NCBI GenBank assembly: GCA_963703085.1
Contig: OY969789.1
Span: forward strand, 3,782,001 to 3,846,000
Length of the DNA stretch: 64,000 nt
Direction of reading: 5' to 3'
Source: DATAEG01 sp963703085
Lineage (GTDB): Bacteria > Actinomycetota > Actinomycetes > Mycobacteriales > Jatrophihabitantaceae
A model generated the notes under the pieces. It made no database searches and had not been told where the DNA came from. It worked only from the letters and a program-made list of their open reading frames with translations. The stretch's first letter is position 1. Each line of letters starts with the position of its first letter. Both the position numbers and the translations under genes were made by a program. Shown piece after piece: positions 1-8,474 of the stretch.

Positions 1-1560
1 TCGCGATCGTGGCTTGCCGACGCGGTGATCTACGAGATCTATCCGCAGTCCTTCGCCGACACCAATGGCGATGGCATCGGCGACCTGGCCGGAGTCATCG
101 AGCATCTCGACTACCTCGCTTGGCTCGGCGTCGACGCCATCTGGTTCAACCCGTGCTTCGCCTCCCCGTTCCGGGATGCCGGCTACGACGTCTCGGACTA
201 CCTGCAGATCGCGCCGCGCTACGGCAGCAACGACGACATGGTCCGGCTGCTCGAGGCGGCCGCTGATCGCGGCATCCGCGTGGTGCTCGACTTGGTGGCC
301 GGGCACACCTCGAGCGACCACCCGTGGTTCCAGGCATCGATGGCCGACCCGTCCGACGACCGGTACATCTGGGCCGACCGGGACGGCCCGCAGATGGTGC
401 CCAGCCCCGGGCCGCGACCCGGCTGGTACTACAAGAACTTCTACGACTCGCAGCCCGCGCTGAACTTCGGCTATGCCCGAATGAATCCCGACGAGCCGTG
501 GCGGCAGCCGGTCGACGCGGCGGGACCGCAGCAGAACCGCGCGGCCCTCCGCGAGATCATGGCGTTCTGGTTCGACAAGGGCGTCGCCGGCTTCCGGGTC
601 GACATGGCCTTCTCGCTGGTGAAAGACGACCCGGGATTCGCCGCCACAGCACAGCTGTGGCGCGAGCTGCGCGGCTGGCTCGAGGCGAACTACCCGGACA
701 AGGTGATCATCCCCGAAGGCGTGGAGCCGAACGAGCCGGGCCAGTCGGCCGCGTTCCATGCGGATTTCTTCCTGGTGATCCACGAGCCGCATCTCTCCCT
801 GTTCGACAACCACGGGGCGGGCACGCTCGCCTGGACGTCGGCGGCCGCGCCCTGCTTCTTCGAGCAGAGCGGCCGGGGCAGTCCGACCCGGCTGATCGAG
901 GACTGGACCGCGCGCAAGGAGCTCTTCGGCGCTGACCGGCTCGTCCTGCTCGCCTCCGCCGACCATGACTTCTCCAGGCTCGCCAGCGGCACCCGAACCC
1001 CCGAGCAGCACGCAGCGGCGTGGGTCTTCCTGCTCACCTGGGGCTCCGTGCCGTCCATCTACTACGGCGACGAGATCGCAATGCGATACCAACTCGGGTT
1101 GCCCGATAAGGAAGGCAGCGCCTACCGGCCCACTTACAACCGCTCCGGGGCACGCACCCCGATGCAGTGGGACCCGGCCCGACCGAATGCCGGCTTTTCT
1201 ACGGCAGACCCGGCCAAGCTGTACCTCCCCATCGATCCGGATCCGGACCGCCCGACCGTGGCCGGCGAGCTCGCCGACGAGACGTCCAACGTTCACCTGG
1301 TGCAGCGGCTCATCGCACTGCGCCGGAAGACACCGGAACTGCGGACCGAGGCACCCACCCGGGTCCTCAACGCCGGTTACCCGTTCGTCTACCTGCGCGG
1401 CGACACCCACCTGGTCGTGGTGAACCCGCGCCGCGAAGCTGCGCACGCGGTCGTGCCGGCCTGGTCGGCCGTCACCGAACTGCAAGCGCGTGGCATCGAC
1501 TTCGCTGGCACGACCGTCCGCGCCGAAGGCTTCTCCTACGGCATCTTCGAGGTCCGATGA
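1..1560 (+). CDS. GH13 alpha-glucosidase / trehalose-synthase-like protein, 5' end cut off by the window
   Basis: This is a glycoside hydrolase family 13 enzyme expected to hydrolyse or transfer alpha-glucosyl residues of small oligosaccharides in the cytoplasm. The reading frame is open from base 1 and the opening residues WLADAVIYEIYPQSF match the usual start of the GH13 barrel, so the true start lies upstream. Numbered from the GTG at 25, the nucleophile is D193 in GFRVDMA, the general acid is probably E231 in IIPEGVE, and the transition-state stabiliser is D315 in SADHDFSR. A C-terminal beta domain follows. Region I reads DLVAGHTS, with Gly where most members have Asn. The stop overlaps the next start (ATGA). 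Exact substrate specificity cannot be read from the sequence; the fold assignment is secure. Confidence 0.9.
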   Translation, partial: SRSWLADAVIYEIYPQSFADTNGDGIGDLAGVIEHLDYLAWLGVDAIWFNPCFASPFRDAGYDVSDYLQIAPRYGSNDDMVRLLEAAADRGIRVVLDLVAGHTSSDHPWFQASMADPSDDRYIWADRDGPQMVPSPGPRPGWYYKNFYDSQPALNFGYARMNPDEPWRQPVDAAGPQQNRAALREIMAFWFDKGVAGFRVDMAFSLVKDDPGFAATAQLWRELRGWLEANYPDKVIIPEGVEPNEPGQSAAFHADFFLVIHEPHLSLFDNHGAGTLAWTSAAAPCFFEQSGRGSPTRLIEDWTARKELFGADRLVLLASADHDFSRLASGTRTPEQHAAAWVFLLTWGSVPSIYYGDEIAMRYQLGLPDKEGSAYRPTYNRSGARTPMQWDPARPNAGFSTADPAKLYLPIDPDPDRPTVAGELADETSNVHLVQRLIALRRKTPELRTEAPTRVLNAGYPFVYLRGDTHLVVVNPRREAAHAVVPAWSAVTELQARGIDFAGTTVRAEGFSYGIFEVR

Positions 1561-2009
1561 CACCGCTGCGCGCCGTCCTGCTCGGCGTGGCGACCGGAAG
1601 CCGCAGCACCCTCGGGCTCACGGCGCTGGTGTTGGGCTCGCCGCATCCTCGCCGGGGCCGGCCCAGTTGGACGGGCAGCCGGTGGGCGAAGTCCATCGCG
1701 GTTCTCGCGTGCACCGGAGAACTGGTCGGCGACAAGCTGCCCAGGACGCCGAGCCGGCTGGCAGCAGCCCCGCAAGCGATTCGCCTGGCCCTCGGTGGCG
1801 TAGCCGGTGGTTTCCTGGCCCACCGGGACGGCGCCGCGGCGGGCCGGACGGTGATCAACACCGTGGCCGGCGTGGCGGGTGCGGCCGCCGGGACCTACGG
1901 CGGAGCGTGGTGGCGGGGCCGGGCCGATGCACGGTTCGGCCGCGATCTTCCCGGCGCCGTCATCGAGGATGCCGTCGCGGTGACGCTGGCCCGCATCGGT
2001 GCCGGCTGA
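1557..2009 (+). CDS. DUF4126 family small membrane protein
   Basis: A protein of 150 residues whose start ATG at 1557 overlaps the stop of the glucosidase by four bases, indicating translational coupling. The sequence has the DUF4126 pattern: a GVATGSRSTLGLTALVLG segment near the N-terminus, a GELVGDKLP segment in the middle, and a Gly/Ala-rich hydrophobic helix near residues 75-115. DUF4126 proteins are predicted integral membrane proteins of unknown function. Nothing here suggests a specific job beyond co-expression with the glucosidase. Confidence 0.75.
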   Translation: MTPLRAVLLGVATGSRSTLGLTALVLGSPHPRRGRPSWTGSRWAKSIAVLACTGELVGDKLPRTPSRLAAAPQAIRLALGGVAGGFLAHRDGAAAGRTVINTVAGVAGAAAGTYGGAWWRGRADARFGRDLPGAVIEDAVAVTLARIGAG

Positions 2010-2063
2010 CCTAGCCGCCTCACCGCTTTGCAGCTGCCCTTCACCCGATCGGCACGGTGCCCG

Positions 2064-2903
2064 TCACGCTGAGGCGGCGGCCCAGTGCGCGGGCCGGTGC
2101 AGGTTCGGCGGCAACTTGGTGCTGCGGTCACCCAGTGCCGCCTGGAGCTGGGACTGGGTGAGGAACAGGCAGCTGCTCAGGTCGGCGCCGCGCAGGTCGG
2201 CGCCGCGGAGATCGGCGCCGGTCACATCCGCTTCGCGAAGATCCGCGCCGCTGAGGTCCGCCCCGATCAGCGCAGCGCCGCGCAGGTTGGCACCTCGGAG
2301 GGTCGCGGCGGCCAGTCGGGCGCCGATGAGATCCGCTCCGCGATGGTCCGGCTTGGCGCCGTCCACCTCCGCCCGGGCGAGCTCGCTGACCTGGGTCAGC
2401 ACCACATTGACCGCCTGGCGGTAGCCGTCGACGTCCAATCCCACCAACTCGTCAGGCCGGCCGTAGGTCAGCCGTTCGGTGGTCTGCAGGGCCGAGCGCA
2501 CCTCGGCTTCGACGGGTCGGCTAGTCGGCAACTCGAGCGACACGCTGAGGTACCAGAGCAGCTCGTGCAGCTGCCGCATCACGGCGAACACATCGAACAT
2601 CTGCTGCGCGTGCTCCGGGTGCGCACGCCAGTCCCGTCCGCCGAAGGTGCTCTGGGAGACGTGCTGTCCCGCGCCGAAGCAGTCGTAGACCGCGCAGCCG
2701 GCGAATCCGCGCGGCCGCAACTCGACGTGGATGCCGCACCGGAAGTCCGACCCGAGGTTCGGGCAGGCATGTCCGGCCGGCTTGTCGATCGCGAAGTCGG
2801 CGGATGCAGTGAACGCCGGCGCCACACAGCACAGTGCGAAGCAGCGCGAGCAGTCCGCGCGCAGCTCACCGGCGCCGCGGGCTGGCGCGGTGTCGGCACC
2901 CAT
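2064..2903 (-). CDS. Pentapeptide-repeat protein with Cys-rich N-terminal region
   Basis: About 279 residues. The N-terminal half is Cys-rich (DCSRCFALCC, then CPNL, CGIH, GCAVYDC) and resembles a conserved actinobacterial family found with pentapeptide repeats. The C-terminal third carries about ten A(D/N)LxG-type pentapeptides (GADLIGA, GANLRGA, GADLSGADLREADVTGADL), which should form a right-handed quadrilateral beta-helix. The start was set at the ATG for MGADTAP because upstream codons run into the divergent aminotransferase promoter. Function is unknown; the cysteines could bind metal, but this is inference. It is divergent from the aminotransferase gene, with 56 bp between starts. Confidence 0.8.
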   Translation of the reverse strand: MGADTAPARGAGELRADCSRCFALCCVAPAFTASADFAIDKPAGHACPNLGSDFRCGIHVELRPRGFAGCAVYDCFGAGQHVSQSTFGGRDWRAHPEHAQQMFDVFAVMRQLHELLWYLSVSLELPTSRPVEAEVRSALQTTERLTYGRPDELVGLDVDGYRQAVNVVLTQVSELARAEVDGAKPDHRGADLIGARLAAATLRGANLRGAALIGADLSGADLREADVTGADLRGADLRGADLSSCLFLTQSQLQAALGDRSTKLPPNLHRPAHWAAASA

Positions 2904-2959
2904 GGGGCAGCGGCTCCTCAGGCTCGGTTCGTCGGACGGTCCCACCCTAAGGTGAGTCG

Positions 2960-4270
2960 ATGAGCCCGGACCAAAGGACGGCGCTGGCTGCCAGCCTGGA
3001 CATCGCACGCGAGCGCTATACGTCGACCAACCCGGGCAGCCAGCGGGCGTACGAGGCTGCCACGACGGCCATGCCAGGCGGAAACACCCGCAGCACCGTC
3101 TACTACCCGCCGTACCCGCTGACGATGGTCACCGGGTCGGGCTGCCGGCTGCGGGACATCGACGGCCATGTGTACGTCGACCTGCTCGGCGAGTACACCG
3201 CCGGCCTCTATGGCCACAACCATCCCACCATCCGCGCGGCCCTCGACGCCGCTCTCGACAACGGGTGGAACTTCGGCGCCCAGGGCACCGCGGAAGCCCC
3301 GCTGGCCGCGGCCGTCTGCGCGCGGTTTCCGAGCATCGACCTGGTGCGCTTCACCAACTCGGGCACGGAGGCGAACCTGCTGGCGCTGGGCACGGCCGCC
3401 GCGACCACCGGCCGAACCGGTGTGTTGGTCTTCGACGGTGCGTACCACGGTTCGGTGCTCTCGTTCGGGCACGGCGGCATTCCGATCAACGCGCCGTACC
3501 AATGGCGGATCGGAACCTATAACGATGTGGCCGGTGCCACGCGGCTGATCGAGCAACACGGTCCGGAGCTGGCCGCGATGCTGGTGGAGCCCATGCTCGG
3601 CAGCGGTGGCTGCGTTCCGGCAGACCCGGCCTTCCTCGCCACTTTGCGCAGTGCGGCGGACGCGTGCGGAGCTGTGCTGATCTTCGACGAGGTGATGACC
3701 TCGCGCATGTCCGGTGGCGGGATGCAAGCGCGGCTGGGCATCACCCCGGACCTGACCACACTGGGCAAGTACATCGGTGGCGGGATGAGTTTCGGCGCGT
3801 TCGGTGGCCGTCGCGAGCTCATGTCGATCTACGACCCGCGCTCGGCGACGGCGATCCCGCATGCCGGCACGTTCAACAACAACGTGCTGAGCATGGCCGC
3901 CGGCCTAGCCGGGCTCACCGAGCTGTTCACGCCCGAGGTGGCCGACGACCTCTTCCTGCGTGGTGAGCGCTTCCGGGCTCACCTAAACGCGCTCTGTCAA
4001 CAGCATCGTGTGGCCATGCAGTGGACGGGCCTGGGCAGCCTGCTGACGGCGCACTTCCAAACCGGGACGATCCGTTCGGCCGGCGACATCCGAGCCGCGA
4101 GCGACCTGCGCGAGCTGTTCCATCTCGACATGCTCGATGCGGGTTTCTATCTCGCGCGCCGGGGGATGATCGCGCTGAGCCTCGAGGTCACCGACCCGGA
4201 TCTGGATCGGTTCACCCGGGCCGTCGACGCGTTTCTGACCGGCCGTCGTTCAGCACTGATCACGGCTTAG
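2960..4270 (+). CDS. Class III PLP aminotransferase, glutamate-1-semialdehyde-aminomutase-like
   Basis: A 436-residue fold-type I PLP enzyme of the class III aminotransferase family. Visible hallmarks are the NSGTEAN phosphate/cofactor segment near residue 133, IFDEVM with D243 for the pyridine nitrogen, and TLGKYIGGG with K270 as Schiff-base lysine. The overall pattern (MPGGNTRS near the N-terminus) is closest to glutamate-1-semialdehyde aminomutases. However, no other heme genes are nearby and the lysine segment differs from canonical HemL, so it is more likely a paralogue acting on another amino/keto pair. AAGGTGAG precedes the ATG. It ends 11 bp inside the convergent CGNR gene. Confidence 0.85.
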   Translation: MSPDQRTALAASLDIARERYTSTNPGSQRAYEAATTAMPGGNTRSTVYYPPYPLTMVTGSGCRLRDIDGHVYVDLLGEYTAGLYGHNHPTIRAALDAALDNGWNFGAQGTAEAPLAAAVCARFPSIDLVRFTNSGTEANLLALGTAAATTGRTGVLVFDGAYHGSVLSFGHGGIPINAPYQWRIGTYNDVAGATRLIEQHGPELAAMLVEPMLGSGGCVPADPAFLATLRSAADACGAVLIFDEVMTSRMSGGGMQARLGITPDLTTLGKYIGGGMSFGAFGGRRELMSIYDPRSATAIPHAGTFNNNVLSMAAGLAGLTELFTPEVADDLFLRGERFRAHLNALCQQHRVAMQWTGLGSLLTAHFQTGTIRSAGDIRAASDLRELFHLDMLDAGFYLARRGMIALSLEVTDPDLDRFTRAVDAFLTGRRSALITA

Positions 4271-4793
4271 TCGACGTGCTGTGGCGCTGCCTGGCTCGAT
4301 AGGCCCGGACCCGCGCGCGATTGAGGCAGGTCGTCGAGCAGTAGCGACGCGGTCGGTGACGCTGGTCGATGTGCACGTCTGCACAGTCGTTCCCGGCGCA
4401 CACGCCGAGGCGGTGCCAGCCGCTGCTCTGGACCACGGCGAGCAGGGCGACGACAGCGCCGGCCATCACCTGCTTCGCCGGGGAATGGTGGCTCGTCCAC
4501 CACAGCACTCGTCCCTGCCTGTCAAGGGAGGGGGTCAGCCGGGAGGTGGCCAGTAATGCGTTCAGTGCGGCGGTCCGTTCATCGGGTTCGGCGCTGAACA
4601 CCGGCCACACCTGGTCAGCCAGCCTGACCAGCTGGCGCACGCTCAGTTGCGGGACGGATGGCGGACGTCCGCGCGATGAGTCCGGGTACGGGCCGCGGGA
4701 TGCGCCGGTGGCGTCGCGGGGCTCGGCGCCGTATTGGTTGACCACGTCGACGAGCCAGTCCGCGGGGACTTCAGGCACCAGATCAACGGTCAT
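4260..4793 (-). CDS. CGNR zinc-finger domain protein
   Basis: A 177-residue protein of the CGNR family, stress-response-type putative transcription factors. The C-terminal treble-clef-like motif is clear: CAGNDCADVHID followed by RRYCSTTCLNRARV, giving four cysteines in two CxxxxC/CxxxC pairs, then a basic helix. The N-terminal 120 residues form the helical ABATE-type domain. It is convergent and overlapping with the aminotransferase gene and divergent from the arginase-family gene, with about 60 bp between starts, so it may regulate either; this is inference. Confidence 0.85.
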   Translation of the reverse strand: MTVDLVPEVPADWLVDVVNQYGAEPRDATGASRGPYPDSSRGRPPSVPQLSVRQLVRLADQVWPVFSAEPDERTAALNALLATSRLTPSLDRQGRVLWWTSHHSPAKQVMAGAVVALLAVVQSSGWHRLGVCAGNDCADVHIDQRHRPRRYCSTTCLNRARVRAYRARQRHSTSTKP

Positions 4794-4854
4794 CTTGCGA
4801 GTGTAATCGTCAGCACTCTAGTTTCGGTTACCGTCGTTAGGTAATCTCACGTGA

Positions 4855-5835
4855 ATGCAAATGGGTTACACGATTGGGGATCCCGACACGGCGCCGGACC
4901 CTGCGCGACCGACGCTCGCCGTCATCGGCAACCCGAGCAGCGCGGCCAGTTATGCGGCTGGACAGGACCAAGCACCCGACGCGCTGCGCGCCGCAGGACT
5001 GCTGGCCGCCCTCCGGGCTACCGGTCGGACAGTGCTGGATCTCGGCGATCTGCCGGGCCAGGTCTGGCAACCCGATCGAGAGCGGCCGTTCGCCCAGCAC
5101 ACGAGCGCCGTTGTGGCCAATCTCCGCCAGCTTCGCGACCGCGTGGCCAGCGCGCTGCTCGCCGGGCACGACGTGCTCGTCCTCGGCGGCAATTGCACGA
5201 TCGCGCTCGCTGAGATCGCGGCGCTGCGCGACGTCGCCGGCGACGCCGCGCTGCTCTACGTCGACCGGCATTTCGACTGCAACACGCCAGCCAGTGTGAC
5301 CGATGGCGCCTTGGACTGGATGGGCATGGCGCACGCCCTCGGCTTGGCCGACACCGTCCCTGAGCTACGTGACGCATTCGGTCCGGCGCCGTTGCTCACC
5401 GCCAGCCGGGTCTCATATCTGGGCATCGACCCGGCGAAGGCCACGGCCTGGGAACGCGAGCAAGCCGATGACCGCAGCTTGCCCTTTGTGACCTCGCAGG
5501 CACTGCGTGACGATCCCTCGGCCGCTGCCGAGATCGCCGTGAACCGGCTGCCTGCCGTGCCGCTCATCGTCCATGTCGATGTCGATGTCCTCGACTTCAC
5601 CGACGCTCCGCTCGCCGAGGACACCGGCGGGCGCAATACCGGGCCGTCCCTCGACCAACTCGGCGTTGCGGTCGCGACTGCCGTGCGAGCTGATCGCACT
5701 GCCCGGGGCCGCTGCCGCATCCTGTCCATCGCGGAGCTCAATCCGACCCGTGCCGCCGGCACCCCTGAGGCGCTCACCCGTTTCGTCCGCTTCCTCGGCC
5801 AGGCCGCCGCCGAGCTGGGCGCGCCCCGCCCCTGA
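4855..5835 (+). CDS. Arginase/ureohydrolase-family protein with altered metal-site motif
   Basis: A 326-residue member of the arginase/agmatinase/formiminoglutamase superfamily, which normally uses a binuclear Mn centre to hydrolyse guanidino groups. The DxHxD motif is present as YVDRHFDCN and the DxDxxD motif as HVDVDVLDF, but the GGDHS segment reads GGNCT, so the first metal-ligand His is replaced by Cys. It is a family member with either a modified metal centre or a changed reaction; arginase itself is not implied. The ATG at 4855 is followed by an alternative in-frame ATG at 4861. Regulation is unknown; the CGNR gene diverges from the same short intergenic region. Confidence 0.8.
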   Translation: MQMGYTIGDPDTAPDPARPTLAVIGNPSSAASYAAGQDQAPDALRAAGLLAALRATGRTVLDLGDLPGQVWQPDRERPFAQHTSAVVANLRQLRDRVASALLAGHDVLVLGGNCTIALAEIAALRDVAGDAALLYVDRHFDCNTPASVTDGALDWMGMAHALGLADTVPELRDAFGPAPLLTASRVSYLGIDPAKATAWEREQADDRSLPFVTSQALRDDPSAAAEIAVNRLPAVPLIVHVDVDVLDFTDAPLAEDTGGRNTGPSLDQLGVAVATAVRADRTARGRCRILSIAELNPTRAAGTPEALTRFVRFLGQAAAELGAPRP

Positions 5836-5907
5836 CCGCGGCCAGCCACTCCGCCGCGTCTTCTCCGCCGTTCGTTGCTGTCGGCGGTGGCGCGCCCGCG
5901 TCGCTCA

Positions 5908-5926
5908 GGTGGACGTAGGGTCCACC
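5908..5926. promoter_or_regulatory. Inverted repeat upstream of tetR-family gene (candidate operator)
   Basis: A perfect 7-bp inverted repeat, GGTGGAC-N5-GTCCACC, ends two bases before the ATG of the TetR-type gene. Its inner half-site GTGGAC differs by one base from the GTGAAC half-site of the repeat at 6600-6617, so both are probably bound by the same regulator. Placement over the ribosome-binding region would suit autorepression. Confidence 0.5.
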
Positions 5927-5928
5927 GC

Positions 5929-6561
5929 ATGGCTGAAACCGGGTCGGCCGGCGCATCACAGCAGGGCGCCGGCTATCGACGGTCGGCGGGATCGCCACGG
6001 GGCGAGGCACGACGCCGAGCGCTGCTCGACCGCGTGAGCGACGATCTCGCGGAGCACGGCCTGGTGGATTTCTCGCTGCGCCGCGCGGCCCGGGCCGCCG
6101 GCACGACGCACAAAGTGCTGCTGTACCACTTCACCGGTGCCGACGACCTCCTCGTCCAGGCAGTCCTGCAGCTACGTGAGCGACGCACCGGCAAAGCACT
6201 GCTCGCGGCCACCCGAGGGCCGGCACACCGCCCGCTGTCCGCCCGGGTGCGGGCCATGTGGCCGGTCCTCATCGGGACGGAGGCGCGGGTGCTCGACCAG
6301 GCGATCGGTTTGGCCATGTACGACCCGGAGCGCTACGGGCAACTCGCCCGAACGGCGTCGCAACAGTACTTGCCGACGCTGCAGTCCCTCTGCCCGGAAC
6401 ATTGGACGGACGAGCGCAAGTTGGAAGTCGCGGAGTTGATCCTCGGAGTACTTCGCGGCTTCCTCGTCGAATGGCGAACCAGTCGCGACGCGGCCGGCAT
6501 CGAGGCCGGGTTCACCGCCTTGGTCCGCGCTCTCGAGCAGGAAGAAGCCGCTAGTGGCTGA
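5929..6561 (+). CDS. TetR-family transcriptional regulator
   Basis: A 210-residue one-component regulator. Residues about 30-75 form the TetR helix-turn-helix, with RRAARAAGTTHKVLLYHF as helices 2-3 and the start of helix 4; the rest is an all-helical ligand and dimerisation domain. The ATG at 5929 (MAETGSAG) was chosen rather than the upstream in-frame start at 5875 because it begins just after the 5908-5926 inverted repeat and leaves a normal-length arm before the HTH. It precedes two alpha/beta hydrolase genes, and a second, related inverted repeat sits in front of the first of these. It probably represses itself and the hydrolase operon; the ligand is unknown. Confidence 0.88.
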   Translation: MAETGSAGASQQGAGYRRSAGSPRGEARRRALLDRVSDDLAEHGLVDFSLRRAARAAGTTHKVLLYHFTGADDLLVQAVLQLRERRTGKALLAATRGPAHRPLSARVRAMWPVLIGTEARVLDQAIGLAMYDPERYGQLARTASQQYLPTLQSLCPEHWTDERKLEVAELILGVLRGFLVEWRTSRDAAGIEAGFTALVRALEQEEAASG

Positions 6562-6599
6562 CCCGCGCCGGGGCAGACCGCGACCGCGTTAGACCTTTT

Positions 6600-6617
6600 G
6601 TGAACCGCGTGGTTCAC
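6600..6617. promoter_or_regulatory. Perfect inverted repeat, candidate TetR operator for the hydrolase operon
   Basis: GTGAACC-GCGT-GGTTCAC is a perfect 18-bp palindrome with a 4-bp centre, 35 bp upstream of the first hydrolase start. Size and symmetry are typical of TetR-family operators, and the half-site GTGAAC matches GTGGAC upstream of the tetR gene with one change. Confidence 0.6.
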
Positions 6618-6651
6618 TTACCGGAAGTCCGGTCGACGCGGAGGGGTCCCA

Positions 6652-7599
6652 GTGCAGGGTCGGGTTCAGCGGGAGAAGGTCACCTTCGCCAGTGGCGGCA
6701 CCGAGTGCGCCGCCTGGCACTATCCGGGCACCAATGGCGGATGTGTGGTGATGGCCGGGGGGTTTGCCGTCACCAAGGAGCCGGGGACCGACCGGTTCGC
6801 CAAGCGATTCAGCGATGCCGGATTCGCTGTGCTCGCCTTTGATTACCGGCGGCTGGGCGAGAGCGGCGGGATGCCGCGGCAGGTTGTCCGCATCGGTGAC
6901 TCGCTGTCCGACTGGGACGCCGCGATCGATTTCGCCTGCAGCCTTCCGGACGTCGATCCGGCCAGGGTTGCCGGGTGGGCCTTTTCCGCCTCCGGCGGCC
7001 TGGTTCTGTCCGTGGCGGCCCGCAACCCGCGTCTGGCCGCCGCGATCGCTCAGACGCCCAACGCGGACGGCCCGTCGGCCGCACGAGCCGCCGCGCGCCA
7101 CCAGAAGCCACTCGCCCTGTTGCAGTTCACCGGCCGGGCCGTCCTCGACGCGCTCGGTGCTCTGGTCGGCCGCGCACCGAGACTCGTCCCGCTGGTGGGC
7201 CAGCCGGGAACCGTCGCGATGCTCACCACACCGGATGGCCTTGACACCGATCGCGCGCTCGACGCGGCCAGCTACCCGCAGTGGCGCCGGGAAGTCGCGG
7301 CTCGCTCGGCATTGCGACTGTGCTTCTATCGACCCGGCCGGTACGCCTCACGCATTCGGTGCCCCCTACTCGTTGTCGCGTGTGATCAGGACCAGTCCGC
7401 CCTCGCTGCGCCTGCCGTTCGAGCAGCGGGACGAGCGCCGCGGGCAGAGCTGCTGCGGTTGCCCGGCGGGCACTACGCGCCGTTCCTGGAGGCCCACGAG
7501 CGCGTCGTCGAGGCCGAGGTGAGCTTCCTGCGCCGCCACTTGACCGGGACTGTGCCGGCCGGACAGCCACGCCGCACCGTGGCCGATGCGGCGCGTTGA
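6652..7599 (+). CDS. Alpha/beta hydrolase
   Basis: A 315-residue alpha/beta hydrolase starting at GTG 6652, with GAGGGG five bases upstream. The order is an oxyanion-region VVMAGGFAVTKEPG, the nucleophile elbow GWAFSASGG (Ser), an acid in VVACDQDQ, and the catalytic histidine in LPGGHYAPF. The family resembles predicted esterases and dienelactone-hydrolase-like proteins; the substrate is not known. The TetR-type operator lies directly upstream and a second hydrolase follows after about 10 bp, so the two are probably co-transcribed and repressed together. Confidence 0.82.
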   Translation: MQGRVQREKVTFASGGTECAAWHYPGTNGGCVVMAGGFAVTKEPGTDRFAKRFSDAGFAVLAFDYRRLGESGGMPRQVVRIGDSLSDWDAAIDFACSLPDVDPARVAGWAFSASGGLVLSVAARNPRLAAAIAQTPNADGPSAARAAARHQKPLALLQFTGRAVLDALGALVGRAPRLVPLVGQPGTVAMLTTPDGLDTDRALDAASYPQWRREVAARSALRLCFYRPGRYASRIRCPLLVVACDQDQSALAAPAVRAAGRAPRAELLRLPGGHYAPFLEAHERVVEAEVSFLRRHLTGTVPAGQPRRTVADAAR

Positions 7600-7609
7600 G
7601 GCGAGCGAC

Positions 7610-8446
7610 ATGGAGATCGTCCTGTCCGCCGGGGTCATCGACTACCTGGACACCGGCAGTGGTCCCACGGTCGTGCTGGTGCACGGTCTGCTGATGGATG
7701 CGTCGTTGTGGGACGGGGTGGTGGCAGAACTCGCGTCCGATCACCGGTGCGTGATTCCGACGTTGCCACTTGGTGCGCATCGCCGTCCGGTGGCCGCCGA
7801 GGTAGACCTCTCGCTGCCCGGCATCGCTCGACTGGTCACGGAGTTACTCGATCAGCTCGATCTGCACGACGTGACGCTGGTCGGCAATGACACCGGTGGC
7901 GCACTGGTGCAACTGCTCATGGCCGACAGACCGGAACGCGTGGGCCGGGTCGTCCTCGCCTCGTGCGATGCCTTCGACAACTTCCCACCCGGGCTGACCG
8001 GACGGACCCTCATGCGCACCGGTCGTCTCTCGCCACGGCTGTTCGGACTATTCATGCAACAGATGCGGCTGCGCATGGTCCGACGCTCACCCATCGCGTT
8101 CGGGTGGCTGACCAAGCGCGGCGACGACGCCACCAGGCGGTGGATGCGCCCGATCCTGAGGCAACCGGAGATCCGTCGGGACACCGTGCGGATGCTGCGC
8201 GCTGCGGCGGCGGACCCGACCTTCCTGCTCGACGCAGCGAAACGCCTTCCGGACTTCGTCCGTCCGGTCCTTGTCGCATGGGCGCGCCAAGACCGGGTGA
8301 TGCCGCCGGAGCACGGGCGGCGGCTCGCAGCTCTCCTGCCGGACGCCCGACTGGAAGAGATCGACGACAGCTACACGCTGATCCCACTCGACCAGCCGGT
8401 GCGTCTGGCCGAACTCATCCGGGAGTTCGTCCGTCCGTCCAGCTGA
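7610..8446 (+). CDS. Alpha/beta hydrolase with Asp in the nucleophile position
   Basis: About 278 residues, starting at ATG 7610 behind GAGGCGAG. It has the HGLLMDASLWD oxyanion segment and a nucleophile elbow VGNDTGG in which Asp occupies the usual Ser position, as in haloalkane dehalogenases and epoxide hydrolases. The C-terminal segment that normally carries the catalytic His reads DDSYTLIPLDQP, without histidine. The gene may therefore have an altered mechanism or no hydrolytic activity; dehalogenase activity is not established. It is operonic with the preceding hydrolase and probably controlled by the same TetR protein. Confidence 0.8.
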   Translation: MEIVLSAGVIDYLDTGSGPTVVLVHGLLMDASLWDGVVAELASDHRCVIPTLPLGAHRRPVAAEVDLSLPGIARLVTELLDQLDLHDVTLVGNDTGGALVQLLMADRPERVGRVVLASCDAFDNFPPGLTGRTLMRTGRLSPRLFGLFMQQMRLRMVRRSPIAFGWLTKRGDDATRRWMRPILRQPEIRRDTVRMLRAAAADPTFLLDAAKRLPDFVRPVLVAWARQDRVMPPEHGRRLAALLPDARLEEIDDSYTLIPLDQPVRLAELIREFVRPSS

Positions 8447-8474
8447 TCGACGGGACAGGGATTATTCTGCGCCG

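Noticed and set aside
2960..4270. Calling the class III aminotransferase hemL
   Set aside because: No heme-biosynthesis neighbours and non-canonical lysine segment; a paralogue is more likely.
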